From Microbulbifer agarilyticus (GTDB taxonomy: Bacteria; Pseudomonadota; Gammaproteobacteria; Pseudomonadales; Cellvibrionaceae): a DNA stretch of 64,000 bases. Under the pieces are notes generated by a model. That model was not told where the DNA came from. It made no database searches and saw only the letters and a list, made by a program, of their open reading frames with translations. Shown one piece after another: positions 36,650 through 45,157 of this stretch (the stretch's first letter is position 1; each line of letters begins with the position of its first letter). The position numbers and the translations under genes are program-made. Where the stretch lies: assembly GCF_001999945.1 (NCBI RefSeq), contig NZ_CP019650.1, positions 3,091,001-3,155,000 of the forward strand. Reading direction: 5' to 3'.

Positions 36650-37075
36650 TTAGCGTGCGCAGATTTCTTCGGCAGCGAAGAAGTAGTTCACTTCACGCTC
36701 AGCGGAAGCCGCGGAGTCGGAACCGTGAACAGCGTTTGCATCGATGCTGTCAGCGAAGTCAGCGCGAATGGTGCCAGCGTCAGCTTCTTTCGGGTTGGTA
36801 GCACCCATCAGGTCGCGGTTGGCCAGGATGGCGTTTTCGCCTTCCAGAACCTGTACAACAACCGGGCCAGAGGTCATGAATTCAACCAGGTCTTTAAAGA
36901 AAGGACGCTCTTTGTGCTCTGCGTAGAAACCTTCAGCCTTCTCCTGAGACAGCTGAACCATTTTCATGGCAACAATGCGCAGGCCGGCTTTCTCAAAGCG
37001 GCTTTCGATTTCGCCGATTACGTTCTTGGCTACGGCGTCCGGCTTGATGATGGACAGAGTACGTTCCAGGGCCAT
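36650..37075 (-). CDS. ndk: Nucleoside diphosphate kinase
   Basis: 141 residues from the ATG at 37075 (GGAG upstream). [21 protein letters not shown] at the start and the phospho-acceptor His117 in NAVHGSDS are diagnostic. It equilibrates nucleoside tri- and diphosphates. It stands between iscX and rlmN as in Pseudomonas. Confidence 0.96.
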   Translation of the reverse strand: MALERTLSIIKPDAVAKNVIGEIESRFEKAGLRIVAMKMVQLSQEKAEGFYAEHKERPFFKDLVEFMTSGPVVVQVLEGENAILANRDLMGATNPKEADAGTIRADFADSIDANAVHGSDSAASAEREVNYFFAAEEICAR

Positions 37076-37125
37076 GGTTTTCTCCATTTCTAGGTTTTGA
37101 AAAAAATTGTCTTAGATCAGATACG

Positions 37126-37149
37126 AAAAGAGCAACTAACGTTGCTCTT
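37126..37149 (-). terminator. Terminator at the end of the isc operon
   Basis: AAGAGCAAC (37128-37136) and GTTGCTCTT (37141-37149) form a perfect 9-bp stem with a TAAC loop. It is followed on the minus strand by TTCG. It lies between the iscX stop and the ndk start. Confidence 0.7.
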
Positions 37150-37252
37150 CCCTGAATTCTCTCAGCTCGCAAACTGTCGATTAATTAACCAACAATGATC
37201 GCGGAGCGCGGATTATACGCGTAGTCGCGTGAAGTGTGTACTGCAGGGCTGA

Positions 37253-37447
37253 CTACTCGTTCTCTTCGATCCATGCGGCCTGAATGGCCTCCAGGATCTT
37301 TTCCCCGCAGCGCTCCGGATCGTCGTCAAAATCCGGCAGATTCATCACCCACTTGCGAAGATCGACGAAATTGACCGTCAACGGGTCAATATCCGGGTGG
37401 CCATCGCTCAGTTCGATGGCTATATCGTGAATATCCGTCCACTTCAT
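37253..37447 (-). CDS. iscX: Fe-S assembly protein IscX (YfhJ)
   Basis: 64 residues from the ATG at 37447. The sequence MKWTDIHDIAIELSDGHPDI then RKWVMNLPDFDDDPERCGEKILEAIQAAW is the compact acidic IscX fold, which binds IscS and possibly iron. The gene follows fdx by 19 nt as the last isc cistron. Confidence 0.93.
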   Translation of the reverse strand: MKWTDIHDIAIELSDGHPDIDPLTVNFVDLRKWVMNLPDFDDDPERCGEKILEAIQAAWIEENE

Positions 37448-37466
37448 GACGCACGCTCCCTGCCGT

Positions 37467-37805
37467 TTAGTGTTTTTCCGAAACCTGATTGATGGTGTAC
37501 TTGGGAATTTCGACCACCAGATCCTCCTGCTCGACCACTGCCTGGCAGGATAGGCGAGATTCCGGCTCCAGGCCCCAGGCTTTATCCAACAGGTCCTCTT
37601 CCAGCTCGTCCGGCTCTTCCAGAGAGTCAAACCCTTCACGCACGATGACATGGCAGGTAGTACACGCACAGGACTTCTCACAGGCATGCTCAATGTGGAC
37701 ACCGTGCTTCAGGGCGGCATCACATACGGTAATACCGGGATCCACCTCGACAACCTTGCCCTCAGGACACAGTTCTTCATGGGGTAGGAAAACGATTTTC
37801 GGCAT
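37467..37805 (-). CDS. fdx: ISC-type [2Fe-2S] ferredoxin
   Basis: 112 residues. The cluster ligands are Cys42, Cys48, Cys51 (ACEKSCACTTC) and Cys87, matching E. coli Fdx, with an extra Cys46. It supplies electrons to IscS/IscU during cluster assembly. A short non-coding gap of 71 nt separates it from hscA. Confidence 0.95.
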   Translation of the reverse strand: MPKIVFLPHEELCPEGKVVEVDPGITVCDAALKHGVHIEHACEKSCACTTCHVIVREGFDSLEEPDELEEDLLDKAWGLEPESRLSCQAVVEQEDLVVEIPKYTINQVSEKH

Positions 37806-37876
37806 ATTTCATTACTCTCGTTCGATGACCGCCCCGAGGGCGTGTCAGATCGCCTTCAGGGTTTATCAAAAGGCCC

Positions 37877-39757
37877 TCAGGGCTTATCAAATTCATCCAG
37901 GCTGTGGCCTTGCATTGCGCGTTTGATGGAAGAATCCATACGGCGCGCGGCGAAGGGCTCGGACAGGGTATTGAGCGCTTCGACCCGGCTGCGAATCTCG
38001 TCTGCGGTACCCTCATTGTGCGCCTGCCGTAGTCCCTGCATGGCCTGCTCGAGCTCACTCAGCTCGGCTTCACTCAACAGTTCCGCACCGTTTTCTTGCA
38101 GGGCAACAAGCATGGCCTCCAGGGTGCGCTCGGCCTCGACCTGCGCCTCACGGAGTGCGCGCGCCGCAATATCTTCCTCGGCATTGGCATAGGAGTCCTG
38201 CAGCATACGCGTGATATCAGTGTCCTCAAGCCCATAGGATGGCTTGACGGTAATCTCGGCCTGCACGCCACTACTTTTTTCCATCGCGGTCACCGACAGC
38301 AGGCCATCCGCATCCACCTGGTAGGTCACGCGAATATGCGCCGCACCAGCCACCATGGGCGGAATACCGCGCAGTTCGAAACGCGCCAGCGAACGGCAGT
38401 CGCCCACCAGCTCGCGCTCACCCTGCACCACGTGGATGGCCATCGCAGTCTGACCATCTTTGAAGGTGGTGAACTCCTGGGCCTTGGCCACAGGAATGGT
38501 GGTATTGCGGTGAATCAGTTTCTCGGTGAGGCCACCCATGGTTTCGATACCCAGGGAAAGCGGAATCACATCCAGTAACAGCAAGTCTTCGCGGGACTTA
38601 TTGCCCACCAGCACATCCGCCTGAATCGCGGCGCCAATGGCCACCACCTTGTCTGGGTCGATATCGGCGTGGGGCTTTCTGCCAAAGAACCCCTCCACCT
38701 TTTCACGCACACGCAGCGTGCGCGTGGAACCACCAACCAGCACGACCTCTTCCACATCTTCTGCGGATAGGTTCGCGTCGCGCAGCGCATGCTTGCACGC
38801 GCGCAGGGTTTTGCTAATCAGCGGGTCCAACAACTCTGCGAGCTTTTCCCGGCTCAGCGAACCGCTCCAACCTTGATAGGACACCGCAACCGCTTCTTCC
38901 GCAGCCAGCGCTTCTTTTGCCGCGCGCGCCGCATCCAGCAACTTGCGCTGGGTGCCCGCGTCCAGATCGGTACCGAGCCCTGCCTCTGCGGCAATCCACT
39001 CCGCCACTGTGCGGTCAAAATCATCACCACCGAGCGCACTATCGCCACCGGTGGAAAGCACTTCGAAGATGCCCTTGGACAGGCGCAAAATGGAGATATC
39101 AAAGGTGCCGCCACCCAGGTCGTAGACCGCGATAGTTTTATCGGCGGAGTCGGCACCGTCGTCTGTCTTATCCAAGCCGTAGGCAACTGCTGCCGCGGTG
39201 GGCTCGTTCAGCAGGCGCAACACTTTCAGGCCGGCCAGCTTGGCCGCGTCTTTGGTCGCTTGGCGCTGCGCATCGTCAAAATATGCCGGTACGGTGATTA
39301 CCGCACCATCCAGCTCGCCACCGAGGGAGTCGGCACCGCGCTGCGCCAGCACTTTGAGGATTTCCGCCGATACCTGCACCGGGTTTACGGCACCAGAAAC
39401 AGTTTCGATAGCCGGCATACCGCCGGTATCTTCGGCAAAGTGATACGGCAATTGCTCACCGAAGTGTTTGATATCCGCGAGCCCGCGACCCATCAAACGC
39501 TTGATGGAAACCAGAGTGTTATAGGGATCATCTCCCGCAGCGGCGCGCGCGCCATACCCGACTTCGATACCGGCATCGGTATAGCGCACCACAGACGGCA
39601 GAATGGCTTTACCATCCTCCGCCGGCAAGGCTTCAGCAGTGCCGCTGCGCACCGTTGCCACCAGTGAATTGGTGGTGCCTAAATCGATCCCTACCGCGCG
39701 CTTGCGCTGGTGGGGTTCGGGAGTTTGGCCTGGTTCGGAAATCTGCAGTAATGCCAT
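37877..39757 (-). CDS. hscA: Fe-S-specific Hsp70 chaperone HscA
   Basis: 626 residues. The ATPase domain shows [29 protein letters not shown] and the [15 protein letters not shown] segment. The substrate-binding domain follows ([29 protein letters not shown]). It works with HscB to release clusters from IscU, recognising LPPVK. The gene is 9 nt downstream of hscB. An imperfect duplication of its last codons lies just after the stop. Confidence 0.95.
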   Translation of the reverse strand: MALLQISEPGQTPEPHQRKRAVGIDLGTTNSLVATVRSGTAEALPAEDGKAILPSVVRYTDAGIEVGYGARAAAGDDPYNTLVSIKRLMGRGLADIKHFGEQLPYHFAEDTGGMPAIETVSGAVNPVQVSAEILKVLAQRGADSLGGELDGAVITVPAYFDDAQRQATKDAAKLAGLKVLRLLNEPTAAAVAYGLDKTDDGADSADKTIAVYDLGGGTFDISILRLSKGIFEVLSTGGDSALGGDDFDRTVAEWIAAEAGLGTDLDAGTQRKLLDAARAAKEALAAEEAVAVSYQGWSGSLSREKLAELLDPLISKTLRACKHALRDANLSAEDVEEVVLVGGSTRTLRVREKVEGFFGRKPHADIDPDKVVAIGAAIQADVLVGNKSREDLLLLDVIPLSLGIETMGGLTEKLIHRNTTIPVAKAQEFTTFKDGQTAMAIHVVQGERELVGDCRSLARFELRGIPPMVAGAAHIRVTYQVDADGLLSVTAMEKSSGVQAEITVKPSYGLEDTDITRMLQDSYANAEEDIAARALREAQVEAERTLEAMLVALQENGAELLSEAELSELEQAMQGLRQAHNEGTADEIRSRVEALNTLSEPFAARRMDSSIKRAMQGHSLDEFDKP

Positions 39758-39766
39758 AGGTCTGTA

Positions 39767-40285
39767 TTAATCCAGTAAATCTTCTTCGAGCTCTTCGATT
39801 TGTCGCTGCAACTTGGCGAGGAACTGCAGCTTCGACAACGCGCTCTCGCCATCGCCCAGCGCCTCCGCATCCAGCGCATCGGAAAATGCCTGCTCCTGGG
39901 CCTTGAACAGGCTGGCGGCTTCGGCGCCAAGCTCTTCCAACTCTGACTCCGGATCAGACGCCTCGCGCACCTCTTCGAGACGCTCACGCAACATCATCTG
40001 CTGCATCAGAAAGGCGCCATCCGCGGTGGTCTGCTCCGCCTTGATCTCCACGCCGCGCAACTTCAGCAAATAGGCAGCACGGGCCACGGGATCTTTCAGC
40101 GTGTTGTTAGCTTCATTGATCTGCGCGGCGTACTGCATGGCCAGCATTTGCTCGCGGTCAGATTTTGCGGCGAAGCGATCCGGGTGAAACTCCTGCTGCA
40201 ATTCGCGGTAGCGTTTCGCCAGCGCTTGGCGATCTACCTGGTAGCCAACCGGCAAACCAAAAATTTCAAAGTGATTCTGCTGCAT
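39767..40285 (-). CDS. hscB: Co-chaperone HscB (J-domain)
   Basis: 172 residues. An N-terminal J-domain has the HPD motif (FHPDRFA) within NHFEIFGLPVGYQVDRQALAKRY-like sequence. A C-terminal three-helix domain (GAFLMQQMMLRERLEE, then an Ala/Glu-rich stretch) binds IscU. Just upstream is a terminator-like hairpin that could separate the hscBA-fdx-iscX transcript from iscRSUA. Confidence 0.94.
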   Translation of the reverse strand: MQQNHFEIFGLPVGYQVDRQALAKRYRELQQEFHPDRFAAKSDREQMLAMQYAAQINEANNTLKDPVARAAYLLKLRGVEIKAEQTTADGAFLMQQMMLRERLEEVREASDPESELEELGAEAASLFKAQEQAFSDALDAEALGDGESALSKLQFLAKLQRQIEELEEDLLD

Positions 40286-40332
40286 ATGATCTTGCTAAAC
40301 CGCCTACTGAAGAGTGCGCATCGCCCAATAAC

Positions 40333-40364
40333 AAAAAGGCCGGCATGCTTATGCGCACCCGGCC
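40333..40364 (-). terminator. Terminator-like hairpin between iscA and hscB
   Basis: On the minus strand GGCCGG (40359-40364) pairs with CCGGCC (40338-40343), with an inner TGC/GCA pairing and a 6-nt loop, followed by TTTTTG. It lies about 50 nt before the hscB ATG and about 20 nt after the iscA stop. Could act as an attenuator or RNA-stability element splitting the operon. Confidence 0.6.
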
Positions 40365-40386
40365 CTGTTGCTGCTGCGCTTGAACT

Positions 40387-40710
40387 TTAAACGTGAAAGC
40401 TCTCGCCGCAGCCACACTCATTTTTCACATTGGGGTTTTTGAACTCAAAGCCCTCATTCAACCCCTCCTTGACGAAATCCAGTTCGGTGCCGTCCAGATA
40501 AGCAAGGCTCTTGGGGTCGACGATCAACTTTACATCGCCCGAGTCAAACACCGCATCTTCCGCCTGCGCTTCGTCAACAAACTCAAGTACGTAAGCCATA
40601 CCGGAGCAGCCGGCGGTTTTCACGCCGACCCGAATACCGATACCTTTACCGCGACTGGCCAGCTGTTTGGCCACGTGTGCCTGGGCCGCTTCGGTCATGG
40701 TAATTGCCAT
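40387..40710 (-). CDS. iscA: A-type Fe-S carrier IscA
   Basis: 107 residues. The three conserved ligands Cys35, Cys99 and Cys101 (CGCGESF) are present, with [11 protein letters not shown] typical of IscA. It binds iron or Fe-S clusters and delivers them to targets, mainly [4Fe-4S]. Between iscU and hscB. Confidence 0.95.
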   Translation of the reverse strand: MAITMTEAAQAHVAKQLASRGKGIGIRVGVKTAGCSGMAYVLEFVDEAQAEDAVFDSGDVKLIVDPKSLAYLDGTELDFVKEGLNEGFEFKNPNVKNECGCGESFHV

Positions 40711-40779
40711 ATCGGTGCTACTCCTTACTTCTTAACCTGATTGTGCGGATGCTACTTACTTAGTAACTTAGCTACTTAG

Positions 40780-41184
40780 TTAGCCCGCAGCCTGCTCGGC
40801 TTCTTCACCGCGCTTCTCGCGGATATTTTTCACTGCCGCTTTAATGGCGTCTTCCGCCAGAACGGAGCAGTGAATTTTCACCGGAGGCAATGCCAACTCT
40901 TCGGCAATTTCGGTGTTCTTGATCTGTGCTGCCTCGTCCAGGGACTTGCCTTTCACCCACTCGGTCAGTAGGGAACTGGAAGCAATGGCGGAGCCGCAGC
41001 CGTAGGTCTTGAACTTGGCGTCTTCAATGATGCCGTTGTCGTCCACCTGAATCTGCAGGCGCATCACGTCGCCACAAGCGGGGGCGCCAACCATGCCGGT
41101 GCCCACGTTGTCCGCTTCGTCGTCCAAACGACCGACATTGCGGGGGTGTTCATAGTGGTCAATTACTTTATCGCTATAGGCCAT
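40780..41184 (-). CDS. iscU: Fe-S cluster scaffold IscU
   Basis: 134 residues, slightly longer than the usual 128 through a Glu/Ala-rich tail. Cluster residues Cys37, Asp39, Cys63, His105 and Cys106 are all present. LPPVK (99-103), the HscA recognition motif, immediately precedes the last Cys. Clusters assemble on it with sulfur from IscS. Confidence 0.96.
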   Translation of the reverse strand: MAYSDKVIDHYEHPRNVGRLDDEADNVGTGMVGAPACGDVMRLQIQVDDNGIIEDAKFKTYGCGSAIASSSLLTEWVKGKSLDEAAQIKNTEIAEELALPPVKIHCSVLAEDAIKAAVKNIREKRGEEAEQAAG

Positions 41185-41226
41185 GACTATACCCTCTCAA
41201 AAAGTCTCAATTACTGCGCCAGTGCG

Positions 41227-42441
41227 TTAATGTGCCGCCCATTCGATGGTGCTGAGGTCAACGCCATCCTTGTACATATCCCACAGCGGGGACAGCTCAC
41301 GCAGTTTTTCTACTGCCTTTCTTACTTCTTTGGCCGCGGTATCCACGTCCTGTTCCGTGGTAAAACGGCCAAAACTGAAGCGCAGAGAACTGTGAGCCAG
41401 CTCATCGTTCACGCCCAAAGCACGCAATACATAGCTCGGCTCAAGGCTGGCAGAGGTACACGCGGAACCAGAGGAAATCGCCAGGTCCTTCAGGGACATA
41501 ATCAGGCTTTCCCCTTCCACAAACGCAAAGCTTACATTCAGGTTCCCAGGCACGCGCTGCTCAGCGGAGCCGTTGATATGCACTTCTTCCATATCGCTGA
41601 TCTGGCTCCAGAAACGCTCGCGCAGGGCCAGCATGCGCTTGGATTCGTCAGCCATTTCTTCTTTGGCGATGCGGAAGGCTTCGCCCATACCAACGATCTG
41701 ATGGGTCGGCAGGGTACCGGAACGCATACCGCGCTCGTGACCGCCACCGTGCATCTGCGCTTCCAGGCGCACACGCGGCTTGCGGCGCACATACAGGGCG
41801 CCAATGCCCTTGGGGCCATAAATTTTGTGCGCAGAGAAGGACATCAGGTCCACTTTCATTTCCGCCAAATCGATATCGATCTTGCCAGGGCTCTGCGCGG
41901 CATCTACGTGGAAAATAACCTTGCGCTCACGACACAGCTCACCGATCGCGGCAATATCGTTGATCACACCGATTTCGTTGTTTACGTGCATCAGGCTCAC
42001 CAGGATGGTGTCCTCACGCATCGCTTCCGCTACCTGCTCCGGATAGACGATGCCGTCTTCCTTGGGGTTCAGGTAGGTCACTTCGAAGCCTTCGCGCTCG
42101 AGCTGACGACAGGTATCCAGTACCGCCTTGTGCTCAATCTTGGAAGTAATGATGTGCTTGCCGCGGCCCTGATAGAAGTGCGCCGCACCTTTAATCGCGA
42201 GGTTGTCAGATTCGGTCGCGCCGCTGGTCCACACGATCTCACGCGGGTCCGCGTTAATCAGCTCGGCTACGTGACGACGCGCGTCCTCGACCGCCTCTTC
42301 CGCCTTCCAGCCGTAAAGGTGAGAACGGGAGGCCGGGTTACCGAAGTTGCCTTCCATCGTCAGCTGCTCCGCCATTTTACTGGCGACGCGCGGGTCTACC
42401 GGACAAGTTGCCGAATAATCCAGATAAATGGGAAGCTTCAT
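41227..42441 (-). CDS. iscS: Cysteine desulfurase IscS
   Basis: 404 residues from the ATG at 42441, the normal IscS length; GGAGA lies upstream. PLP-binding Lys is in [17 protein letters not shown], and the catalytic mobile-loop Cys is in [15 protein letters not shown]. It releases sulfur from cysteine for Fe-S clusters and for tRNA thiolation. Confidence 0.97.
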   Translation of the reverse strand: MKLPIYLDYSATCPVDPRVASKMAEQLTMEGNFGNPASRSHLYGWKAEEAVEDARRHVAELINADPREIVWTSGATESDNLAIKGAAHFYQGRGKHIITSKIEHKAVLDTCRQLEREGFEVTYLNPKEDGIVYPEQVAEAMREDTILVSLMHVNNEIGVINDIAAIGELCRERKVIFHVDAAQSPGKIDIDLAEMKVDLMSFSAHKIYGPKGIGALYVRRKPRVRLEAQMHGGGHERGMRSGTLPTHQIVGMGEAFRIAKEEMADESKRMLALRERFWSQISDMEEVHINGSAEQRVPGNLNVSFAFVEGESLIMSLKDLAISSGSACTSASLEPSYVLRALGVNDELAHSSLRFSFGRFTTEQDVDTAAKEVRKAVEKLRELSPLWDMYKDGVDLSTIEWAAH

Positions 42442-42557
42442 AATCTTTTGTCTCCACTCGCTGGCTTTTGCCAACGCCTTACTGCTGTCATTAATGCGCA
42501 AATAACACTTTCAACAATCGTCGATCTGGCGCTTGGCCTGACCGGGCGGACGGCACC

Positions 42558-43052
42558 TTACTGCAGGCCGCCAATAATCGCCACTTTCTGCTCACCGGAA
42601 TCGTCCAGAGCCCTACCGCGACGGTCTTGTCGACGGGCCACTTCCTGAACCTCTGCGCGCTTAACCATGTCTTCCAGGCTAATACCGTTGAGGAAGCCGT
42701 GAATCTGCTCGCTGAGATCGGTCCACAGATAGTGGGTCAGGCACTGCTCGCCGCCGGAGCAGTCGCTGTTTCCGCCACAACTGGTGGCATCCACGGATTC
42801 ATTTACCGCATCGATAATTTCCGCCACGCAGATCTCTGCGCTGGTCCGCGCCAGACGGTAACCACCGCCCGGCCCTCGCACGCTGCACACCAGCTCCGCT
42901 TGGCGCAGGCGAGAGAACAGCTGCTCGAGGTAAGACAGGGATATATCCTGGCGTTTGGAAATATCGGCCAGACTGATGGGCCCGCGCTCGGCATGCAACG
43001 CCAGATCCAGCATGGCTGTGACCGCATACCGCCCTTTGGTTGTCAAACGCAT
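42558..43052 (-). CDS. iscR: Fe-S-sensing Rrf2 repressor IscR
   Basis: 164 residues from the ATG at 43052, with GGAGGAAGG upstream. The Rrf2 winged helix ([17 protein letters not shown]) is followed by Cys92, Cys98, Cys104 and His107, the [2Fe-2S] ligands of E. coli IscR. The holo form binds type-1 sites to repress isc, and two such sites lie just upstream of this gene. Confidence 0.97.
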   Translation of the reverse strand: MRLTTKGRYAVTAMLDLALHAERGPISLADISKRQDISLSYLEQLFSRLRQAELVCSVRGPGGGYRLARTSAEICVAEIIDAVNESVDATSCGGNSDCSGGEQCLTHYLWTDLSEQIHGFLNGISLEDMVKRAEVQEVARRQDRRGRALDDSGEQKVAIIGGLQ

Positions 43053-43137
43053 AGACCCTTCCTCCAAGACCGGTTTTGCCAGTGCCGGCCGCCGGCGCCC
43101 CCCGATTTAACGGGCGCACACCATCAATTTGGGCGCG

Positions 43138-43166
43138 AGTATGAAATAACCGACTACTTCAGTCAA
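43138..43166 (-). promoter_or_regulatory. iscR promoter
   Basis: On the minus strand TTGACT (43161-43166) and CATACT (43138-43143) are separated by exactly 17 bp. The -35 hexamer and spacer lie within the IscR site at 43146-43170. Confidence 0.7.
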
Positions 43167-43170
43167 GTAT
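43146..43170. promoter_or_regulatory. IscR type-1 binding site, proximal
   Basis: 25-bp dyad beginning ATAACCGACT, with a centre of ACTTC and ending in AGTCAAGTAT. It matches the E. coli type-1 consensus ATASYYGACT...AGTCRRSTAT at almost every position; the fourth base is A rather than S and one centre base differs. It overlaps the iscR -35 element. Confidence 0.88.
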
Positions 43171-43195
43171 ATAGCCGAGTAATACACTCGGGTAT
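43171..43195. promoter_or_regulatory. IscR type-1 binding site, distal, abutting the proximal site
   Basis: 25-bp dyad with the ends ATAGCCGAGT and ACTCGGGTAT, directly following the proximal site with no gap. The inner half-sites read GAGT/ACTC instead of GACT/AGTC. It lies immediately upstream of the -35 element. Confidence 0.82.
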
Positions 43196-43261
43196 TTGGC
43201 GCCAGGTCCTACGCGTGGTGGCCACCAGACGGAAAAGGTGCCGAGAGCCGCAATCGACCAA

Positions 43262-44074
43262 CTAGTCAGGCCGCCCCTTGCCCCCACTGCGATGAATATG
43301 GTTCTGTATCGCGGTCAGCATTCCGCGCAGGATACCCAGCTCCATATCGTCCGGGCGCACGCGACTGAACAGACGGCGCAGTCGGGTAATGGTTTGGCGG
43401 GGATTATCCGGGTCAATAAAGCCGAGTTCCGCCAGCGCCAGCTCCAGATGCTCGTAGTACAACTCCATATCCTGAGCCCGGGCGGGCGGGCGATCCCAGT
43501 CGGTAAAGCGCAGCGCTTCACCCTTTTCAGCTTCCAGCGCAGCCATACGGGCCTCGTACACCAATACCTGCACCGCGGTGGCGAGATTCAGGGAGCTGTA
43601 TTCGGGATTGGAAGGAATGTGCACATGGTAGTTACACGCCTGCAGCTCATCATTGGTGAGACCGCGGTCTTCGCGCCCGAACACCAATGCCACCGGGTGG
43701 GTTTTGGCCTCCGCAACTGCGCGCTCACCGCATTCGCGTGGGGTCAGCAGTGGCCAGGGTATGCGGCGCTCCCGCGCACTGGTCGCCACCACCAAACCAC
43801 AATCTGCGACCGCTTCCTCCAAGGTCTCCACGACCACGGCGGAATCCAGCAGCTCCGATGCGCCAGCAGCGCGCCATACCGCATTGGCCGCGGGGAACTC
43901 ACGGGGCTGCACCAGATACAGCTGGCTCAGTCCCATATTCTTCAGCGCGCGGGCAGCACCGCCGATATTGCCCGGGTGCGCGCTATTCACCAGTACAACA
44001 CGGATATTGTCCAACGCTGCCAGCGCTGACTGTGAAGCCATCTGAGTTGAAGTTTCCGAGGGAGAAATCGCCAT
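43262..44074 (-). CDS. trmJ: tRNA (cytidine/uridine-2'-O-)-methyltransferase TrmJ
   Basis: 270 residues if begun at ATG 44074; a start at 44128 or 44041 is possible and no candidate has a good RBS. SpoU/TrmH motifs are SAHPGNIGGAARALKNMG, ALVFGREDRGLTNDEL and IPSNPEYSSLNLATAVQVLVYEARM. It 2'-O-methylates position 32 of several tRNAs. The gene is divergent from suhB, as in many gammaproteobacteria. Confidence 0.92.
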   Translation of the reverse strand: MAISPSETSTQMASQSALAALDNIRVVLVNSAHPGNIGGAARALKNMGLSQLYLVQPREFPAANAVWRAAGASELLDSAVVVETLEEAVADCGLVVATSARERRIPWPLLTPRECGERAVAEAKTHPVALVFGREDRGLTNDELQACNYHVHIPSNPEYSSLNLATAVQVLVYEARMAALEAEKGEALRFTDWDRPPARAQDMELYYEHLELALAELGFIDPDNPRQTITRLRRLFSRVRPDDMELGILRGMLTAIQNHIHRSGGKGRPD

Positions 44075-44259
44075 GGTGAGTACCGGGGTCTGAGCTGGTT
44101 TGCAGGTAGCGAGGCGCTGCGTGGCCACTCTACACTTGACTGTTACAAAACGGGCGCGGAGTGTAGCAAAATTGTACGGAAATCCCTACAATCGCGCCCG
44201 CCGGCGAGCCCGGCATTGCTTTTTACCATCCACAATCCACAACTGATCGCGGAATCCCT

Positions 44260-45066
44260 ATGGAACCCATGCTGAATATTGCCCTGCGCGCGGCGCGCAA
44301 GGCCGGTGAACTGATCGAACGCGCCTGGGAGCGCGGCGACCTGATGAAGTTTGAAGAGAAAGGTCGCAACGATTACGTGACGGAAGTGGACAAGGCCAGC
44401 GAGCAGGAAATCATCTATCACCTGCGCAAGGCTTACCCTAAGCACAGCATCCGCGCCGAAGAAAGTGGCGTCATCGAAGGGGCCGAGCCGGAATACGAGT
44501 GGATCATCGACCCACTGGACGGTACCACCAACTTTATTCACGGCATGCCGCACTTCGCGATATCTATCGCCTGTCGCTACAAAGGACAGATCGAGCACGC
44601 CGTGGTTCTGGACCCGATCAAACGTGAAGAATTTACCGCGAGCCGCGGCCGTGGCGCAGCCCTGAATGGCCGCCGTATTCGTGTATCCAACCGTCAGGGT
44701 TTGAACGGCGCACTGATTGGCACCGGCATTCCATTCAGCGGCGAACAACTGGATAACATCGACACCTACTTAGCGGCAATGAAAGAAATCGCCGGGCAAA
44801 CTGCCGGCATCCGTCGCCCTGGAGCAGCAGCACTGGACCTCGCCTACGTTGCCGCCGGCCGTTTCGACGGTTTCTGGGAAATGTACCTGAACACCTGGGA
44901 CATCGCCGCAGGCTCACTGCTGGTCAAAGAAGCTGGCGGCCTGATCAGCGATTTCCGTGGCGGCAATGACTACCTGGATACCGGCAACCTGGTTTGCGCC
45001 ACGCCGAAAACCTTCAAGCCGCTGCTGCAAATTGTTGGCAAGCACCTGGGCAAAATCCGCCAGTAA
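44260..45066 (+). CDS. suhB: Inositol-1-monophosphatase SuhB
   Basis: 268 residues. Metal-binding motifs: EESG (Glu after RAEESG), IDPLDGTTNFIHGMPHFAISI with the DPxDGT signature, and NTWDIAAGSLLVKEAGG. Besides inositol monophosphatase activity, SuhB takes part in the rRNA antitermination complex in E. coli. The gene is followed by a strong terminator. Confidence 0.95.
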   Translation: MEPMLNIALRAARKAGELIERAWERGDLMKFEEKGRNDYVTEVDKASEQEIIYHLRKAYPKHSIRAEESGVIEGAEPEYEWIIDPLDGTTNFIHGMPHFAISIACRYKGQIEHAVVLDPIKREEFTASRGRGAALNGRRIRVSNRQGLNGALIGTGIPFSGEQLDNIDTYLAAMKEIAGQTAGIRRPGAAALDLAYVAAGRFDGFWEMYLNTWDIAAGSLLVKEAGGLISDFRGGNDYLDTGNLVCATPKTFKPLLQIVGKHLGKIRQ

Positions 45067-45096
45067 ACGCTTGTTGCCAGGTAAAAAACAGTACAG

Positions 45097-45124
45097 AAAA
45101 AAGGGCGCATATGCGCCCTTTTTT
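45097..45124. terminator. Bidirectional terminator between suhB and the GGDEF-EAL gene
   Basis: AAAAAAGGGCGCAT (45097-45110) and ATGCGCCCTTTTTT (45111-45124) form a perfect inverted repeat with A- and T-runs, serving both convergent genes. Confidence 0.93.
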
Positions 45125-45157
45125 CTGCTTCATGTTTGATTGCTTCATAACGGCTGT

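Noticed and set aside
37253..37702. Long 149-codon frame covering iscX
   Set aside because: Only the last 64 codons, from ATG 37447, are IscX; the upstream part overlaps fdx in another frame.
41146..42648. 500-codon open frame on the plus strand over iscS and the iscR 3' end
   Set aside because: Antisense shadow of iscS/iscR; low-complexity composition.
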